The translations under genes were made by a program, and so were the position numbers. Shown piece by piece: positions 35,106 to 43,718 of a stretch of 64,000 bases of DNA; the stretch's first letter is position 1; every line of letters begins with the position of its first letter. The notes under the pieces are model-generated. The model searched no databases, was not told the DNA's origin, and was given only the letters and a program-made list of their open reading frames with translations. This DNA is from Kiloniellaceae bacterium (lineage in GTDB: Bacteria; Pseudomonadota; Alphaproteobacteria; Kiloniellales; J153): NCBI GenBank assembly GCA_021776095.1, contig JAJFGO010000106.1, positions 1-64,000 of the forward strand. The letters are read 5' to 3'.

Positions 35106-36410
35106 ATGAGCAAATCCGCAGCCGCCGAAACCAGAAGCAGAGCATTGGCGCCGGACTGGTTGGGCGGGATGCCGATCGGTCGCTGGTATCGTGTCTCAGG
35201 CAACGATCCCGAACTGGATCTCCCTGTCACAGCCAAGGGAACGCGTTACCTCCAGGACGGCGATCCGGCCATGGATGGGCATCTGAATCCGTCGCGCAAC
35301 CTGGAGCGTAAACTGCGGCGACTGGTCGGCAGATACGTGATGGCGCCGTGGAGCGGTCGCTGTGGCTTCGACTCGATAACCGAAGCCTGGAACGGCGCAG
35401 TTTTTGCCGAGCATTTTGGTCGCAGCGGGTCGATGATCGTGTTCGGCGGAGGACATGACGATTATTTCGGGTCGGATGTGCATGCCTTCGATCTGGGTAC
35501 CCGCGAGTGGACGCGAATATCCGACGGTTATGTGTCTGGTGAGGCCAAAGCCTATGGCCAGGGCGTTGTTTACCCGGAAGCCGAATATCCAGACGGGTCC
35601 CCCTTGCCGCCCCATACCTATGAGTACGTGCAATACGACCCGGTGGGAAACGACTATCTGCTCTTAAAGGGCCAGATAGAGCTTGGGCCGAATGTGACCG
35701 CAACACCCATTCCGCACATTTTCAACCTGGACAGGTTGAGTTGGCGCCGCGGGCCAAAGCATCCCTCCGCTGTTCTGAATTCGGGCGGTTGGACAACGTG
35801 GGATGCCGCTCGCCGCATCCTATGGGGTAACTCAGGCAATGACGGAAACGCCTTTATCGGTTTTTGCCCGGACGCTGACAACGGCGATGGCACGTTCGGC
35901 TCCTGGGGTACGCTCTTTCCGAACAAGATGCCCGGCAACGCCGATCACAACGCGATGGCGATCGATCCAAACCGGGACATCATTGTGGTCCTGGTCCATG
36001 GCTTCGATGCCCTGTACGCCATCGACCCTGCCGATCCGGACAAATCCAGTGTGCGGCTCTCGTCGTCGGGTCCTAAACCTTCAATTCGTCCCTATTCTGC
36101 AATCGAGTTTGCGCCGAACTTGGACGCGTTCATCCACTACTCTGCGAGCGGCAGTCCGAATGTTTACGCCATCAAGGCGCCTGACGGCTCGACTTGGTCC
36201 CGGTTCACATCGCAAAGCTGGTCCTGGCGAAACATGCTGGCGAAGAACAACGCGTTAGATCCCGTTGTGGATGCCGCGGCGGATTCCCGTTATGAGGTCA
36301 ACCGGCATCATACGTTTGGACGTTTCCGTGTGGCGACCTACGGCTCCACGGACCTAGCCATACTCATTCGTCACGTTGATTCGTCGGTCTATGTCATGAA
36401 GCTTTCATGA
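35106..36410 (+). CDS. kelch-like beta-propeller hypothetical protein
   Basis: 434 residues from the ATG at 35106; a GTG at 35088 would add six residues, and neither has a strong ribosome site. No signal peptide or membrane helix is visible. The body shows repeated motifs that fit a kelch/galactose-oxidase-type propeller, e.g. MIVFGGGHDDYFGSDVHAFDLGTREWTRISD and FNLDRLSWRRGPKHPS. No enzyme site is clear. It follows the peptide ABC operon on the same strand, which may mean it acts on or binds the imported compound. The function is unknown. Confidence 0.65.
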   Translation: MSKSAAAETRSRALAPDWLGGMPIGRWYRVSGNDPELDLPVTAKGTRYLQDGDPAMDGHLNPSRNLERKLRRLVGRYVMAPWSGRCGFDSITEAWNGAVFAEHFGRSGSMIVFGGGHDDYFGSDVHAFDLGTREWTRISDGYVSGEAKAYGQGVVYPEAEYPDGSPLPPHTYEYVQYDPVGNDYLLLKGQIELGPNVTATPIPHIFNLDRLSWRRGPKHPSAVLNSGGWTTWDAARRILWGNSGNDGNAFIGFCPDADNGDGTFGSWGTLFPNKMPGNADHNAMAIDPNRDIIVVLVHGFDALYAIDPADPDKSSVRLSSSGPKPSIRPYSAIEFAPNLDAFIHYSASGSPNVYAIKAPDGSTWSRFTSQSWSWRNMLAKNNALDPVVDAAADSRYEVNRHHTFGRFRVATYGSTDLAILIRHVDSSVYVMKLS

Positions 36411-36482
36411 GCGAGCAGTGCCGTTCATTGGCGTCTATTTCTCGACCGGGGGGCCCAAACCGCCTCGCCCCTTAAAGCGCGA

Positions 36483-37235
36483 TCAGGAAATCAGCAGGCC
36501 GCCATTCACCGAGAGGACCGTACCCGTCATATAGGCGGAGAGGTCGGACGCAAGGAACAGGCAAACGTTTGCCACATCTTCTGACGTCCCCAAACGGCCC
36601 AGCGGAACCTTCGCCGCAATTTCTTCCTTTATCTCCTTGGTCATTCGCCCTTTTGTGAAGTCGTTGTCGATGACGCCCGGCGCGATCGCATTGGCCCGAA
36701 TTCGGTCGGGCGCCAACTCTCGGGCCAATGCCTTTGCCAGGCCGAATATCCCCGATTTGGCGGCTGCGTAATGCGAGCGTCCGAACAGCCCGCCGCCAAC
36801 TTGACCGGCGATCGAGGACATCAGCACGATGGATCCGCCTTTGTTACGGCGCATATGCGGAATGACAGCCTGCGCCATGTGAAAGTTGCCGCGCAGATTG
36901 ACATCCAATACCTGGTCATACTCTTCATCGGAGACCTCGAGAATCGGCGTGCCATAGACCACACCCGCGTTGCCGATCAAGATATCGACGCTGCCGAAGG
37001 TTTCGGCAACCCGATCCACACAATCGCTACAGGCGCCTTTGTTCCTGACATCGCAAACAAGGCCGAGATGTTCAGGCCCCAGGTTCGCGGCCACGCTCTC
37101 TGGGTTGGTTTCGGGCAGGTCCAAAATCGCCACGCGCGCGCCCTGCCGAGCAAAGACCCGCGCCGTCGCGTGCCCAATGCCGGTGCGGGTAGCGCCGCCG
37201 GTTATGACCGCAGTTCGGCCGGCCAAGAGTGTCAT
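36483..37235 (-). CDS. short-chain dehydrogenase/reductase (SDR)
   Basis: 250-residue classical SDR. NAD(P)-binding TGGATRTGIGHATARVFA is at residues 11-28. The NAG motif is present (GNAGVVYG). The active site has Ser in SSIAGQ and YxxxK in SHYAAAKSG. The end LSVNGGLL is typical. The start ATG at 37235 follows AGGGGA with slightly long spacing. The substrate is unknown. It converges on the kelch-like gene and is divergent from the polyamine genes. Confidence 0.9.
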   Translation of the reverse strand: MTLLAGRTAVITGGATRTGIGHATARVFARQGARVAILDLPETNPESVAANLGPEHLGLVCDVRNKGACSDCVDRVAETFGSVDILIGNAGVVYGTPILEVSDEEYDQVLDVNLRGNFHMAQAVIPHMRRNKGGSIVLMSSIAGQVGGGLFGRSHYAAAKSGIFGLAKALARELAPDRIRANAIAPGVIDNDFTKGRMTKEIKEEIAAKVPLGRLGTSEDVANVCLFLASDLSAYMTGTVLSVNGGLLIS

Positions 37236-37799
37236 AAGCAAAAATTCCCCTAAACGATGGCGCCGATAATCCGCCACCAAGATCTTATCTGATCCCGTTT
37301 CCGTCCCCAACCACAAGGCCGATCCATGCCTTATTTGACCGCCAGCTTGACGCTCCGACCCGGCCTTGCCGGAGTTTGACGATCAGGTCGGCCGGGGAGC
37401 CCGTCCCGGGCGCATGGTCGCCCGCCGGCTCGCAGGACCTCGGACGATGCGCGCAATTCAGTTTGCCCTATTTTTTCGCTTGCACGCCGCTCGCGAAGGC
37501 CCTAGGTACCGGTCGCCCTATTTCGCACGTGCCCATGGACGCCGGCAACAATCCCGCCAAGGGATAGGCGTCCCAAAGCAACGACGGTGCGGGCTTTTTT
37601 GGTCTCAGTCCGGTTGTCCAAAAGCCGGTGACTCTGAAGAGGCACACCTTCATTGCCCCACGTGCGGAGCGGCCCACCCGTTCCAATCCGAAGGCAGAAA
37701 ATTCGGGTTCCCGTGTCTTGCGGCGGACCCGGTAACGCCGCGTACCGGTCCGCACGGACCGGCACCGGCATGGCCGATTCCTGGATGGAAGACAAGCGC
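37236..37799. promoter_or_regulatory. long leader of the decarboxylase gene, candidate speF-type RNA
   Basis: 564 bases without a convincing gene. It contains a 10-residue reading frame at 37534-37566 (MDAGNNPAKG), a GCGGG-then-T6 run near 37589-37599, and two hairpins near the start codon: GCGGCG/CGCCGC at about 37724-37740 and CCGGTCC/GGACCGG at 37745-37762. A structured leader called speF is known upstream of ornithine decarboxylase genes in alphaproteobacteria. I infer but cannot confirm that this is an example. Confidence 0.4.
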
Positions 37800-38963
37800 A
37801 TGACCAGCTCTCGTATCCTCGATTTCCTCGCCGCCGAACGCCCGGACGGCCCCTGCCTCGTCATCGACCTCGAGGTCGTGCGGCGAAATTTCCTGCGGCT
37901 CGCGGAGGCCTTTCCCGCGACCGGGATCTATTATGCCGTCAAGGCGAACCCGGCGCCGGAGATCCTGGACCTGCTGGCCTCCCTGGATTGCTGTTTCGAC
38001 GCCGCTTCCGTCGCCGAAATCGACATGGCGCTGGCCGCCGGCGCCACGCCCGAGCGGATTTCCTATGGCAACACCATCAAGAAGGAGCGCGACATCGCCC
38101 GCGCCAGCGCCCTTGGTGTCCGCTTGTTTGCCGTCGACTGCATGGAAGAGGTGGAAAAGATCGCGCGCCAGGCGCCCGGTGCCCGTGTGTTCTGCCGCGT
38201 CCTGACCGACGGCGAAGGCGCCGAATGGCCGCTGTCGCGCAAGTTCGGCTGCCACACCGACATGGCGGCCAAGGTGCTGGAACGGGCCCATGGTCTCGGC
38301 CTTGACGCCTGTGGTCTGTCCTTCCACGTCGGCTCGCAGCAGTGCGACCTGGCCGCCTGGGACAGAGCGGTCGGCGATGCCAAGAAGGTTTTCCTGGCGC
38401 TCGGCGAGAAGAACATACGCCTGTCGATGCTGAACCTCGGCGGCGGTTTTCCGGCGCGCTATCTGAAGGACGTGCCATCGACCCTGGCCTATGCCGAAGC
38501 GATCCACAGCGCCATGACCCGGCATTTCGGTAACCAGTTGCCGGCCACGATCGTCGAGCCGGGCCGCGGCATTGTCGGTGATGCCGGCGTGATCAAGACC
38601 GAAGTCGTGCTGATCTCACGCAAATCCGACGCCGACGACACCCGCTGGGTCTATCTCGATATCGGCAAGTTCGGCGGCCTGGCCGAGACCATGGACGAGG
38701 CCATTCGCTATCCAATCCGCACGCCGCGTGACGGCTCCGAGGCGGCGCCGTGCATTATTGCCGGTCCGACCTGCGACTCGGCCGACGTGCTGTACGAAAA
38801 GACGCCCTACGCGCTGCCGCTGTCGCTGCAGATCGGCGACGAGCTGCTGATCGAGGCGACCGGCGCCTATACCTCGACCTATGCGTCGGTGGCCTTCAAT
38901 GGATTCGCCCCCCTGCCGACCTACATCGTCGGCGGCAAGAGCGATGCGGCCCTTGCCGCTTGA
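37800..38963 (+). CDS. type III PLP decarboxylase, ornithine/lysine type
   Basis: 387-residue alanine-racemase-fold decarboxylase. The PLP Lys48 is in YYAVKANPAPE. HVGSQ, LNLGGGFPARY and EPGRGIVGDAG bind the cofactor phosphate. Cys325 in GPTCDSADV is the active-site cysteine of eukaryotic-type ornithine decarboxylases. It would make putrescine (or cadaverine). I chose the ATG at 37800 because GGAAGA lies upstream; the in-frame ATG at 37785 is also possible. It lies 45 bases before homospermidine synthase, which uses putrescine. That context supports ornithine decarboxylase. Confidence 0.88.
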   Translation: MTSSRILDFLAAERPDGPCLVIDLEVVRRNFLRLAEAFPATGIYYAVKANPAPEILDLLASLDCCFDAASVAEIDMALAAGATPERISYGNTIKKERDIARASALGVRLFAVDCMEEVEKIARQAPGARVFCRVLTDGEGAEWPLSRKFGCHTDMAAKVLERAHGLGLDACGLSFHVGSQQCDLAAWDRAVGDAKKVFLALGEKNIRLSMLNLGGGFPARYLKDVPSTLAYAEAIHSAMTRHFGNQLPATIVEPGRGIVGDAGVIKTEVVLISRKSDADDTRWVYLDIGKFGGLAETMDEAIRYPIRTPRDGSEAAPCIIAGPTCDSADVLYEKTPYALPLSLQIGDELLIEATGAYTSTYASVAFNGFAPLPTYIVGGKSDAALAA

Positions 38964-39008
38964 GGCACCGCGCGGTACCGATCCCCGATAAACCAAGGAG
39001 GCCCAGCC

Positions 39009-40496
39009 ATGACCGATTGGCCCATCCACGCCCGTTTCGGCGGTCCCATTGTCATGATCGGCTTCGGCTCGATCGGCCGCGGCACCCTGCCCTTGATCCT
39101 GCGGCACATCGCCTGCGATCCAGCCAATATCACCGTGATCGATCCCAATGACGCCGAACGGGCGATGGTCGAGGCCACCGGCGCCCGTTTCATCAAGGCG
39201 GCCGTCACCCGGGAGGGTTACCGCGACCTTTTGCTGCCGCTGCTGAGCGTGGCGGGCGGCCAAGCCTTCATGGTCAACCTATCGGTCGATGTCTCCTCCA
39301 CGGCGATGATGGAACTGTGCAACGAAGCCGGCGCGCTTTACATCGACACGGTGGCCGAACCCTGGCTCGGCCACTACACCGACCCCACGCTCAGCATGGC
39401 CCAGCGCACCAACTACGCCCTGCGCGAAAGCGTGCTGGAGTTGCGCCGGCGTCTGCCGGGCGGGCCGACGGCGGTGAGCTGCTGCGGTGCCAACCCGGGC
39501 GCGGTGTCCTGGTTCGTCAAGCAGGCGCTTTTGAACCTCGCTGCCGACATGAACATTGCGTTCGAGACGCCGTCGCAGCGCGAGGACTGGGCCAATCTGA
39601 TGCAGCGCCTCGGCGTGCAGGGCATTCACATTGCCGAGCGCGACACCCAGCGCGCCCGCAGCCCGAAGCCGCGCGGCGTCTTCGTCAACACCTGGTCGGT
39701 CGAGGGTTTCATCTCCGAAGGCCTGCAGCCGGCCGAACTTGGCTGGGGCACCCACGAGAAGGCGCTGCCGGCGGAAGGCCGGCAGCACGAAGGCGGCTGT
39801 GGTGCCGCGATCTACCTGGCCCGCCCGGGCGCCGGCACCCGTGTGCGGTCCTGGACGCCGACGGCCGAAAGCCAGCTCGGCTTTCTGGTGACGCACAACG
39901 AAGCGATCTCGATCGCCGACTTTTTCACCCTGCGGAACGACGGCGCGGTGGTCTATCGTCCGACCTGCCATTACGCCTACCACCCCTGCGACGACGCCGT
40001 GCTGTCGCTTCACGAACTGGCTGGGCGCCAGTGGCGGGCTCAAGAGACCTTGACCATCTTGGACGAGGCCGAGATCGTCGACGGCATCGACGAACTGGGC
40101 GTCCTGCTCTACGGCCATAGCCGCAATGCCTACTGGTACGGCTCTCAGCTGTCCATCGAGGAGACCAGGGCGCTGGCGCCCTACCAGAATGCCACCGGCC
40201 TGCAGGTGACCTCCGCGGTGCTGGCGGGCATGGTCTGGGCGCTGGAGAATCCCGAGGCCGGCATCGTCGACGCTGACGAGATCGACTTCAAGCGCTGTCT
40301 TGAGGTGCAACGTCCCTATCTCGGCCCCGTGGTCGGCGTGTACACGGACTGGACGCCGCTCAGCGGCCGCGAGGAGACGCTGTTCCCGGAGGATATCGAT
40401 CGCGACGACCCATGGCAGTTCGCCAACGTGCTGGTGCGGGACGTGACCCTCGATCCCGACGCGGCGGCCGACAAGCTGGGGCGCGGCTCCGCGTAG
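39009..40496 (+). CDS. hss: homospermidine synthase
   Basis: 495-residue saccharopine-dehydrogenase-like enzyme that joins two putrescines (or spermidine and putrescine) to form homospermidine with NAD+. The N-terminal Rossmann segment is MIGFGSIGRGTLPLILRH. Family features are NLSVDVSS, YIDTVAEPW, CCGANPGAVSWFVKQAL, the conserved Trp/Glu-rich GWGTHEK and the C-terminal GPVVGVYTDWTPL. Length fits the alphaproteobacterial enzyme (about 480). AAGGAGG lies before the ATG. With the decarboxylase it forms a two-gene polyamine operon. Confidence 0.95.
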   Translation: MTDWPIHARFGGPIVMIGFGSIGRGTLPLILRHIACDPANITVIDPNDAERAMVEATGARFIKAAVTREGYRDLLLPLLSVAGGQAFMVNLSVDVSSTAMMELCNEAGALYIDTVAEPWLGHYTDPTLSMAQRTNYALRESVLELRRRLPGGPTAVSCCGANPGAVSWFVKQALLNLAADMNIAFETPSQREDWANLMQRLGVQGIHIAERDTQRARSPKPRGVFVNTWSVEGFISEGLQPAELGWGTHEKALPAEGRQHEGGCGAAIYLARPGAGTRVRSWTPTAESQLGFLVTHNEAISIADFFTLRNDGAVVYRPTCHYAYHPCDDAVLSLHELAGRQWRAQETLTILDEAEIVDGIDELGVLLYGHSRNAYWYGSQLSIEETRALAPYQNATGLQVTSAVLAGMVWALENPEAGIVDADEIDFKRCLEVQRPYLGPVVGVYTDWTPLSGREETLFPEDIDRDDPWQFANVLVRDVTLDPDAAADKLGRGSA

Positions 40497-40793
40497 CGAC
40501 GCGGCGGCACGCCGATGCCGGCGGCGGCAGCATTACTGGTCGCGAAACCGCAAAAATTGGGTGCCGCCGCCAATAATCGTCAGCCCGCCCTGATGTCCCG
40601 GAGGCACGACGTTCGCTGGTGGCGGAAAGAGAGAAACCGCAGTATTGACAGCGGCACCAACCAACCCTGCCCCGTTGGCCATACTCGAACCCGCGCCCGC
40701 CGCTATCGATTTATAGCTTTCCTGTGTGCCGTGCGGCTGTAGGATCAAATTTGCGTGCGATCGATCCACAGCCGTGACGGTATAGGGGAACTA
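40497..40793. other. spacer between hss and the IS
   Basis: 297 bases. A minus-strand frame (40533-40769, plausible composition, starts GTG) exists but lies in frame behind the osmC stop codon in the pre-insertion arrangement and has no family match. I do not count it as a gene. Otherwise nothing is seen. Confidence 0.4.
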
Positions 40794-40803
40794 GGCTCAG
40801 GAC

Positions 40804-41199
40804 TCATTGATTGATCCAGAAGAGCATTGTTGCGGCGATGCAGATTGCCGAGAAGTAGGTGTGCGCGCATCGGTCATAGCGGGTTGCGATACGGCGCCAG
40901 TCTTTGAGTTTGGCAAACATCCGTTCGACCAGATTGCGCTTTTTATACAATGCCTTTGAATATGTTGCCGGATTATTTCTGCCCGACCTTGGCGGGATGC
41001 AGGACTTGATGCCTTTTGCTTTCAATGCCGTACGGAACTCGTCGCTATCGTAGCCTTTGTCGCCGATCAGCATATCTGCATCCGGCATTGCCGGGTAAAG
41101 GAGCTTGGCTCCGATATGGTCGGATGTCTGCCCCTCTGTGAGCGCCAGCATGATAGGTCGGCCGATGCCATCGGTGACAGCGTGAAGTTTAGAGTTCAA
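40804..41199 (-). CDS. IS5-family transposase, C-terminal part (OrfB)
   Basis: 131 residues. It carries the second Asp in DMLIGDKGYDS and the Glu in NLVERMFAKLKDWRRIATRYD of the DDE active site. Its reading frame continues upstream past the Met at 41199 (KKG...IGRTKGGLNSKLHAV) to the A6G4 run at 41235-41244, where it meets the first frame. The stop lies within ten bases of the IS end. Together with OrfA it gives a full-length transposase. Confidence 0.88.
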   Translation of the reverse strand: MNSKLHAVTDGIGRPIMLALTEGQTSDHIGAKLLYPAMPDADMLIGDKGYDSDEFRTALKAKGIKSCIPPRSGRNNPATYSKALYKKRNLVERMFAKLKDWRRIATRYDRCAHTYFSAICIAATMLFWINQ

Positions 41200-41563
41200 T
41201 CCGCCTTTGGTGCGTCCGATACAGCGGGAAAGAACCCCTTTTTTGAAGGCTTGCCGCTGTGCGATGAACCTTCAGATGTGTGGCATCAATGATCAATGTA
41301 TCCGGCGACCCTTCCTGGGCTGCCAAACTGCTGAATATACGATCAAAAACGCCCAGTTCGCTCCACCGGACAAACCGGTTGTACAGCGTCTTGTGCGGGC
41401 CATACTCAGTTGACGCATCACACCAGCGAAGGCCGTTTTTGATGACATGGATGATGCCACTCAGCACCCGGCGGTCATCAACACGCGGGATGCCGTGGGA
41501 GAGTGGAAAGTGCGGCTTTATCTGCTCAAGTTGCGCTTCGGAAAGCCAAAACAAAGTGCTCAT
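41189..41563 (-). CDS. IS5-family transposase, N-terminal part (OrfA)
   Basis: 124 residues. The N-terminal DUF4096-like domain is LSEAQLEQIKPHFP...RVDDRRVLSGIIHVIKNG, and the first catalytic Asp is in DTLIIDATHLKVHRTA. At the A6G4 run (41235-41244) the correct protein continues in the other frame, offset by +1 (or -2). This may be a natural translational frameshift, as in many IS427-type elements, or a one-base change in the homopolymer; the sequence alone cannot decide. Confidence 0.85.
   Translation of the reverse strand: MSTLFWLSEAQLEQIKPHFPLSHGIPRVDDRRVLSGIIHVIKNGLRWCDASTEYGPHKTLYNRFVRWSELGVFDRIFSSLAAQEGSPDTLIIDATHLKVHRTAASLQKRGSFPLYRTHQRRIEL
41235..41244 (-). other. frameshift site between transposase frames
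   Basis: A run of six A then four G on the transposase strand. The N-terminal frame reads CAA-AAA-AGG here; the C-terminal frame reads AAA-AAA-GGG. It is the only place where the two parts of the conserved protein join. Confidence 0.65.
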
Positions 41564-41637
41564 GCGTGATCCTCCTTAACGGAAGGGAATCACAAATCAC
41601 GACCGAGGAGAATCCCGAAAATTGTTGGGCCCTGAGC

Positions 41638-42042
41638 CTAAGTGGTCATTGAAATGGTTACTGGAACGCCTTGTGTCAGTGTATTGCTTACCATGCAGCT
41701 TGACTTGGCATTCTCCACGACGGCAACCGGGTCAGAGCCGTCTAATGTGGAGCAATCGACCAGCATACTGGCGGAAGTGGCGACCAACGGAGTACCTGCC
41801 AATTCAAGCGATACCTCCACGGAAATATCTCCAAGCTTTATTCCAAGCTCTTCCGCGACATAGCGCAAATCGTTGCAGAAACAACCACCTAACGCGAGCG
41901 CAAGCAATTGAGCACCATTGAAGCCGAGGCCACGACCTCCTGCTTTGCCCTCGGGTCGGTCGGCAACGATTGTGTGTCCACCTGCCCAGCCAACCGCTGC
42001 TTCGGTGCCAGGAATACTTCGTAGCTGAACGTTCACATTCAT
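41638..42042 (-). CDS. OsmC-family protein
   Basis: 134-residue OsmC/Ohr-fold protein. The two conserved cysteines are in LALGGCFCNDL and AKSSCMVSNTL, spaced as expected for the redox pair. Such proteins reduce organic hydroperoxides. The central segment GGRGLGFNGAQLLALALGGC is diagnostic. The stop codon TAG is formed by the TA target site plus the first base of the IS, but it would also be TAG without the IS. The gene is otherwise full length. Confidence 0.88.
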   Translation of the reverse strand: MNVNVQLRSIPGTEAAVGWAGGHTIVADRPEGKAGGRGLGFNGAQLLALALGGCFCNDLRYVAEELGIKLGDISVEVSLELAGTPLVATSASMLVDCSTLDGSDPVAVVENAKSSCMVSNTLTQGVPVTISMTT

Positions 42043-42265
42043 TAGCTCACCTTACTTCCGCGCTCGCGAATGTTCGTCAAAAGAAACAGACCCGTCAAGA
42101 AGACAAGCAGTGAGGTGGGGGCTGCTTTTGGGCTTGAAGCAGTCAAGAAGCCCCGCCTGATTAATGGGTCCTGACCCTAGCTCTTTCGTCGCCGCAAATT
42201 TGAGCGATCGGATCGGACGCGGACCTCGGTGTCAGCACCCGGGAAGCGGGTCAGGGTTTCCTCGG

Positions 42266-43291
42266 CTACTTGGCCCGCAGGCGCTCGACGAGATCGGCGG
42301 AGACGCGCCCGTCGACTGCCGACCCGGTTTCGGCCTGAAACCTTTTCACCGCCGCGCGGGTCATTGGCCCCGCCATGCCGTCGACCGGGCCAGCGTCATA
42401 GCGCCGCTGGTTCAAAGTATGCTGAACGTAAATGACGGTCGCGCGGTCGGCAAAAACGGTGGCGCGCCGTGGTTGAAAATGCGCGGCCCATGACTCGGCT
42501 CTTTCGATTTGATCGGGACTCAAGCGCGCCACCACGGCCTGGCCCGCGGTTTTCGCATCCTCGTGGTTGGCGCGCGCCGCCAAGACCAGCCACGCGTAAC
42601 CGGCCGGCAAGTTTTTCGGAAGGCCGAGGCCCGACGCGTGCGCCACGCCGTAGGCGTATTGCGCCGCGCCGAGACCTTGTGCGGCCGCCTTGCCGTACCA
42701 GCGCGCGGCCCAGGCCGCGTCCCGGTCGACGCCTCGCTCGTTCGAATAAGCTTCGCCCAAAAGGTACTGCGCCTGCGCATGGCCCTGGATCGCCGAATCG
42801 CGAAGATATTTGGCGGCGGCCTCGTAGTCTTGCGGGATGCCGACGCCGCCATAGTAGGCGGCGCCGATCAGAAATTGTGCCCGTGCCTCGCCGCGCTCGG
42901 CGGCCCAGTTGGTCCAATGTGCGGCACTCTCGAGATCCGGGGCGACCCCGCGTCCCTCCGCGTAAGCGCGCGAGACTTCGTAGGCAGCTGCCGCATGGCC
43001 GAGCCGGGCGGCCACCATGAAGGATCGAAAGCCTTGATCCGTGGCGCCTCCCGCGCGCGCCTCAAGGCCGGACTGGTATTGGGCTTCGGCGGCAGGATCG
43101 GTCTCTCGCACGGGGCCGGTTTCGACGACCCCGCCGGATGGCGCGGCGAACAGGCCCGCGAGCTGGTCGCCCGCCTCTTGGAACGCTTCGCCGATCCCCG
43201 CTGAGCAGCCGGACAATGCTAGGCCAGCCGCAAGTACGAGAGTGGGCGCTAGTCGCCGGCCAGCCAATGGGTGGATCCGTTCGTCTCTCAA
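42266..43291 (-). CDS. Sel1-repeat lipoprotein with peptidoglycan-binding domain
   Basis: 341 residues. The signal peptide ends in a lipobox with Cys29 (LALSGCSAG). About five Sel1/TPR-like repeats follow (residues 65-250, e.g. GHAAAAYEVSRAYAEGRGV, GEARAQFLIGAAYYGGVGI, GHAQAQYLLGEAYSNERGV). The C-terminal PG_binding_1 domain is at about 275-341 (YVQHTLNQRRYDAGPVDGMAGPMTRAAVKRFQ). It is predicted to be an outer-membrane lipoprotein that touches peptidoglycan. A paralogue of the same design lies just upstream at 43719-44807. Confidence 0.85.
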   Translation of the reverse strand: MRDERIHPLAGRRLAPTLVLAAGLALSGCSAGIGEAFQEAGDQLAGLFAAPSGGVVETGPVRETDPAAEAQYQSGLEARAGGATDQGFRSFMVAARLGHAAAAYEVSRAYAEGRGVAPDLESAAHWTNWAAERGEARAQFLIGAAYYGGVGIPQDYEAAAKYLRDSAIQGHAQAQYLLGEAYSNERGVDRDAAWAARWYGKAAAQGLGAAQYAYGVAHASGLGLPKNLPAGYAWLVLAARANHEDAKTAGQAVVARLSPDQIERAESWAAHFQPRRATVFADRATVIYVQHTLNQRRYDAGPVDGMAGPMTRAAVKRFQAETGSAVDGRVSADLVERLRAK

Positions 43292-43718
43292 GAACGCTTA
43301 CCTCCAAGACCGTAAGTCGCGATGCGATTCGAGTTTCTCAGAATGACGAAGCGAAGCCGACGGCACAACGTGTTGAGCCTCCGCACAAATTTGACACAGT
43401 GCGGCGCCTAGGCACACAGCGAGTCGGCTGACATAGTGCTGTGGCGTGGCGCGCGGTCGGCGTGAGTCGTTTCGGGGGGAATGGTTCAACGCAACAACGA
43501 CCGCGTGTCGGCACCATAGTCTTGCCGCCGAAAGACGCGGACGATTTGGTGCCTGCGGGAGGAGGGTCAGGGGCTTTCTCGGCGCTCCGCCCGAGACTGC
43601 GATGAGAGTAAAGGCTGCAGATGCGATGTGCTGGAACCGGCGGGCCAAATGCCCGCCGGTTCGTCGCGTTGCTGGACGGCTGCGCTAAGGTGATGATGCG
43701 CGTTGGCTAGGCGACCGC
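43292..43718. other. spacer between Sel1 paralogues
   Basis: 427 bases between two minus-strand paralogues. No gene is supported. The only clear structure is the hairpin at 43635-43661, annotated separately. Promoter elements for the gene at 42266-43291 must lie here. Confidence 0.5.
43635..43661 (-). terminator. strong hairpin after the second Sel1 gene
   Basis: A perfect 11-bp stem, AACCGGCGGGC and GCCCGCCGGTT, with a 5-base loop. It lies 58 bases after the stop of the gene at 43719-44807 on its strand. There is no T-run, so it may act as a stabiliser or weak terminator. Confidence 0.5.

Larger units (their letters stand above)
40794..41638 (-). mobile_element. IS5-family insertion sequence (IS427-like), 845 bp
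   Basis: The ends are near-perfect inverted repeats beginning GGCTCAGGAC at 40794 and, on the minus strand, GGCTCAGGGC at 41638. Both are flanked by TA (40792-40793 and 41639-41640), a likely target duplication. Two overlapping frames inside encode an IS5-type DDE transposase. The element sits exactly after the osmC stop: the duplicated TA plus G gives TAG both before and after insertion, so osmC is not damaged. Confidence 0.88.

Noticed and set aside
37366-37803. 145-codon frame over the decarboxylase leader
   Set aside because: Composition is Arg/Pro-rich and it overlaps the hairpins; no family features. I treat the stretch as leader.
40533-40769. Minus-strand frame next to the IS, possible truncated gene
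   Set aside because: Joining the sequences across the TA target shows that it lies behind the in-frame osmC stop, so the IS did not cut it from a larger gene.
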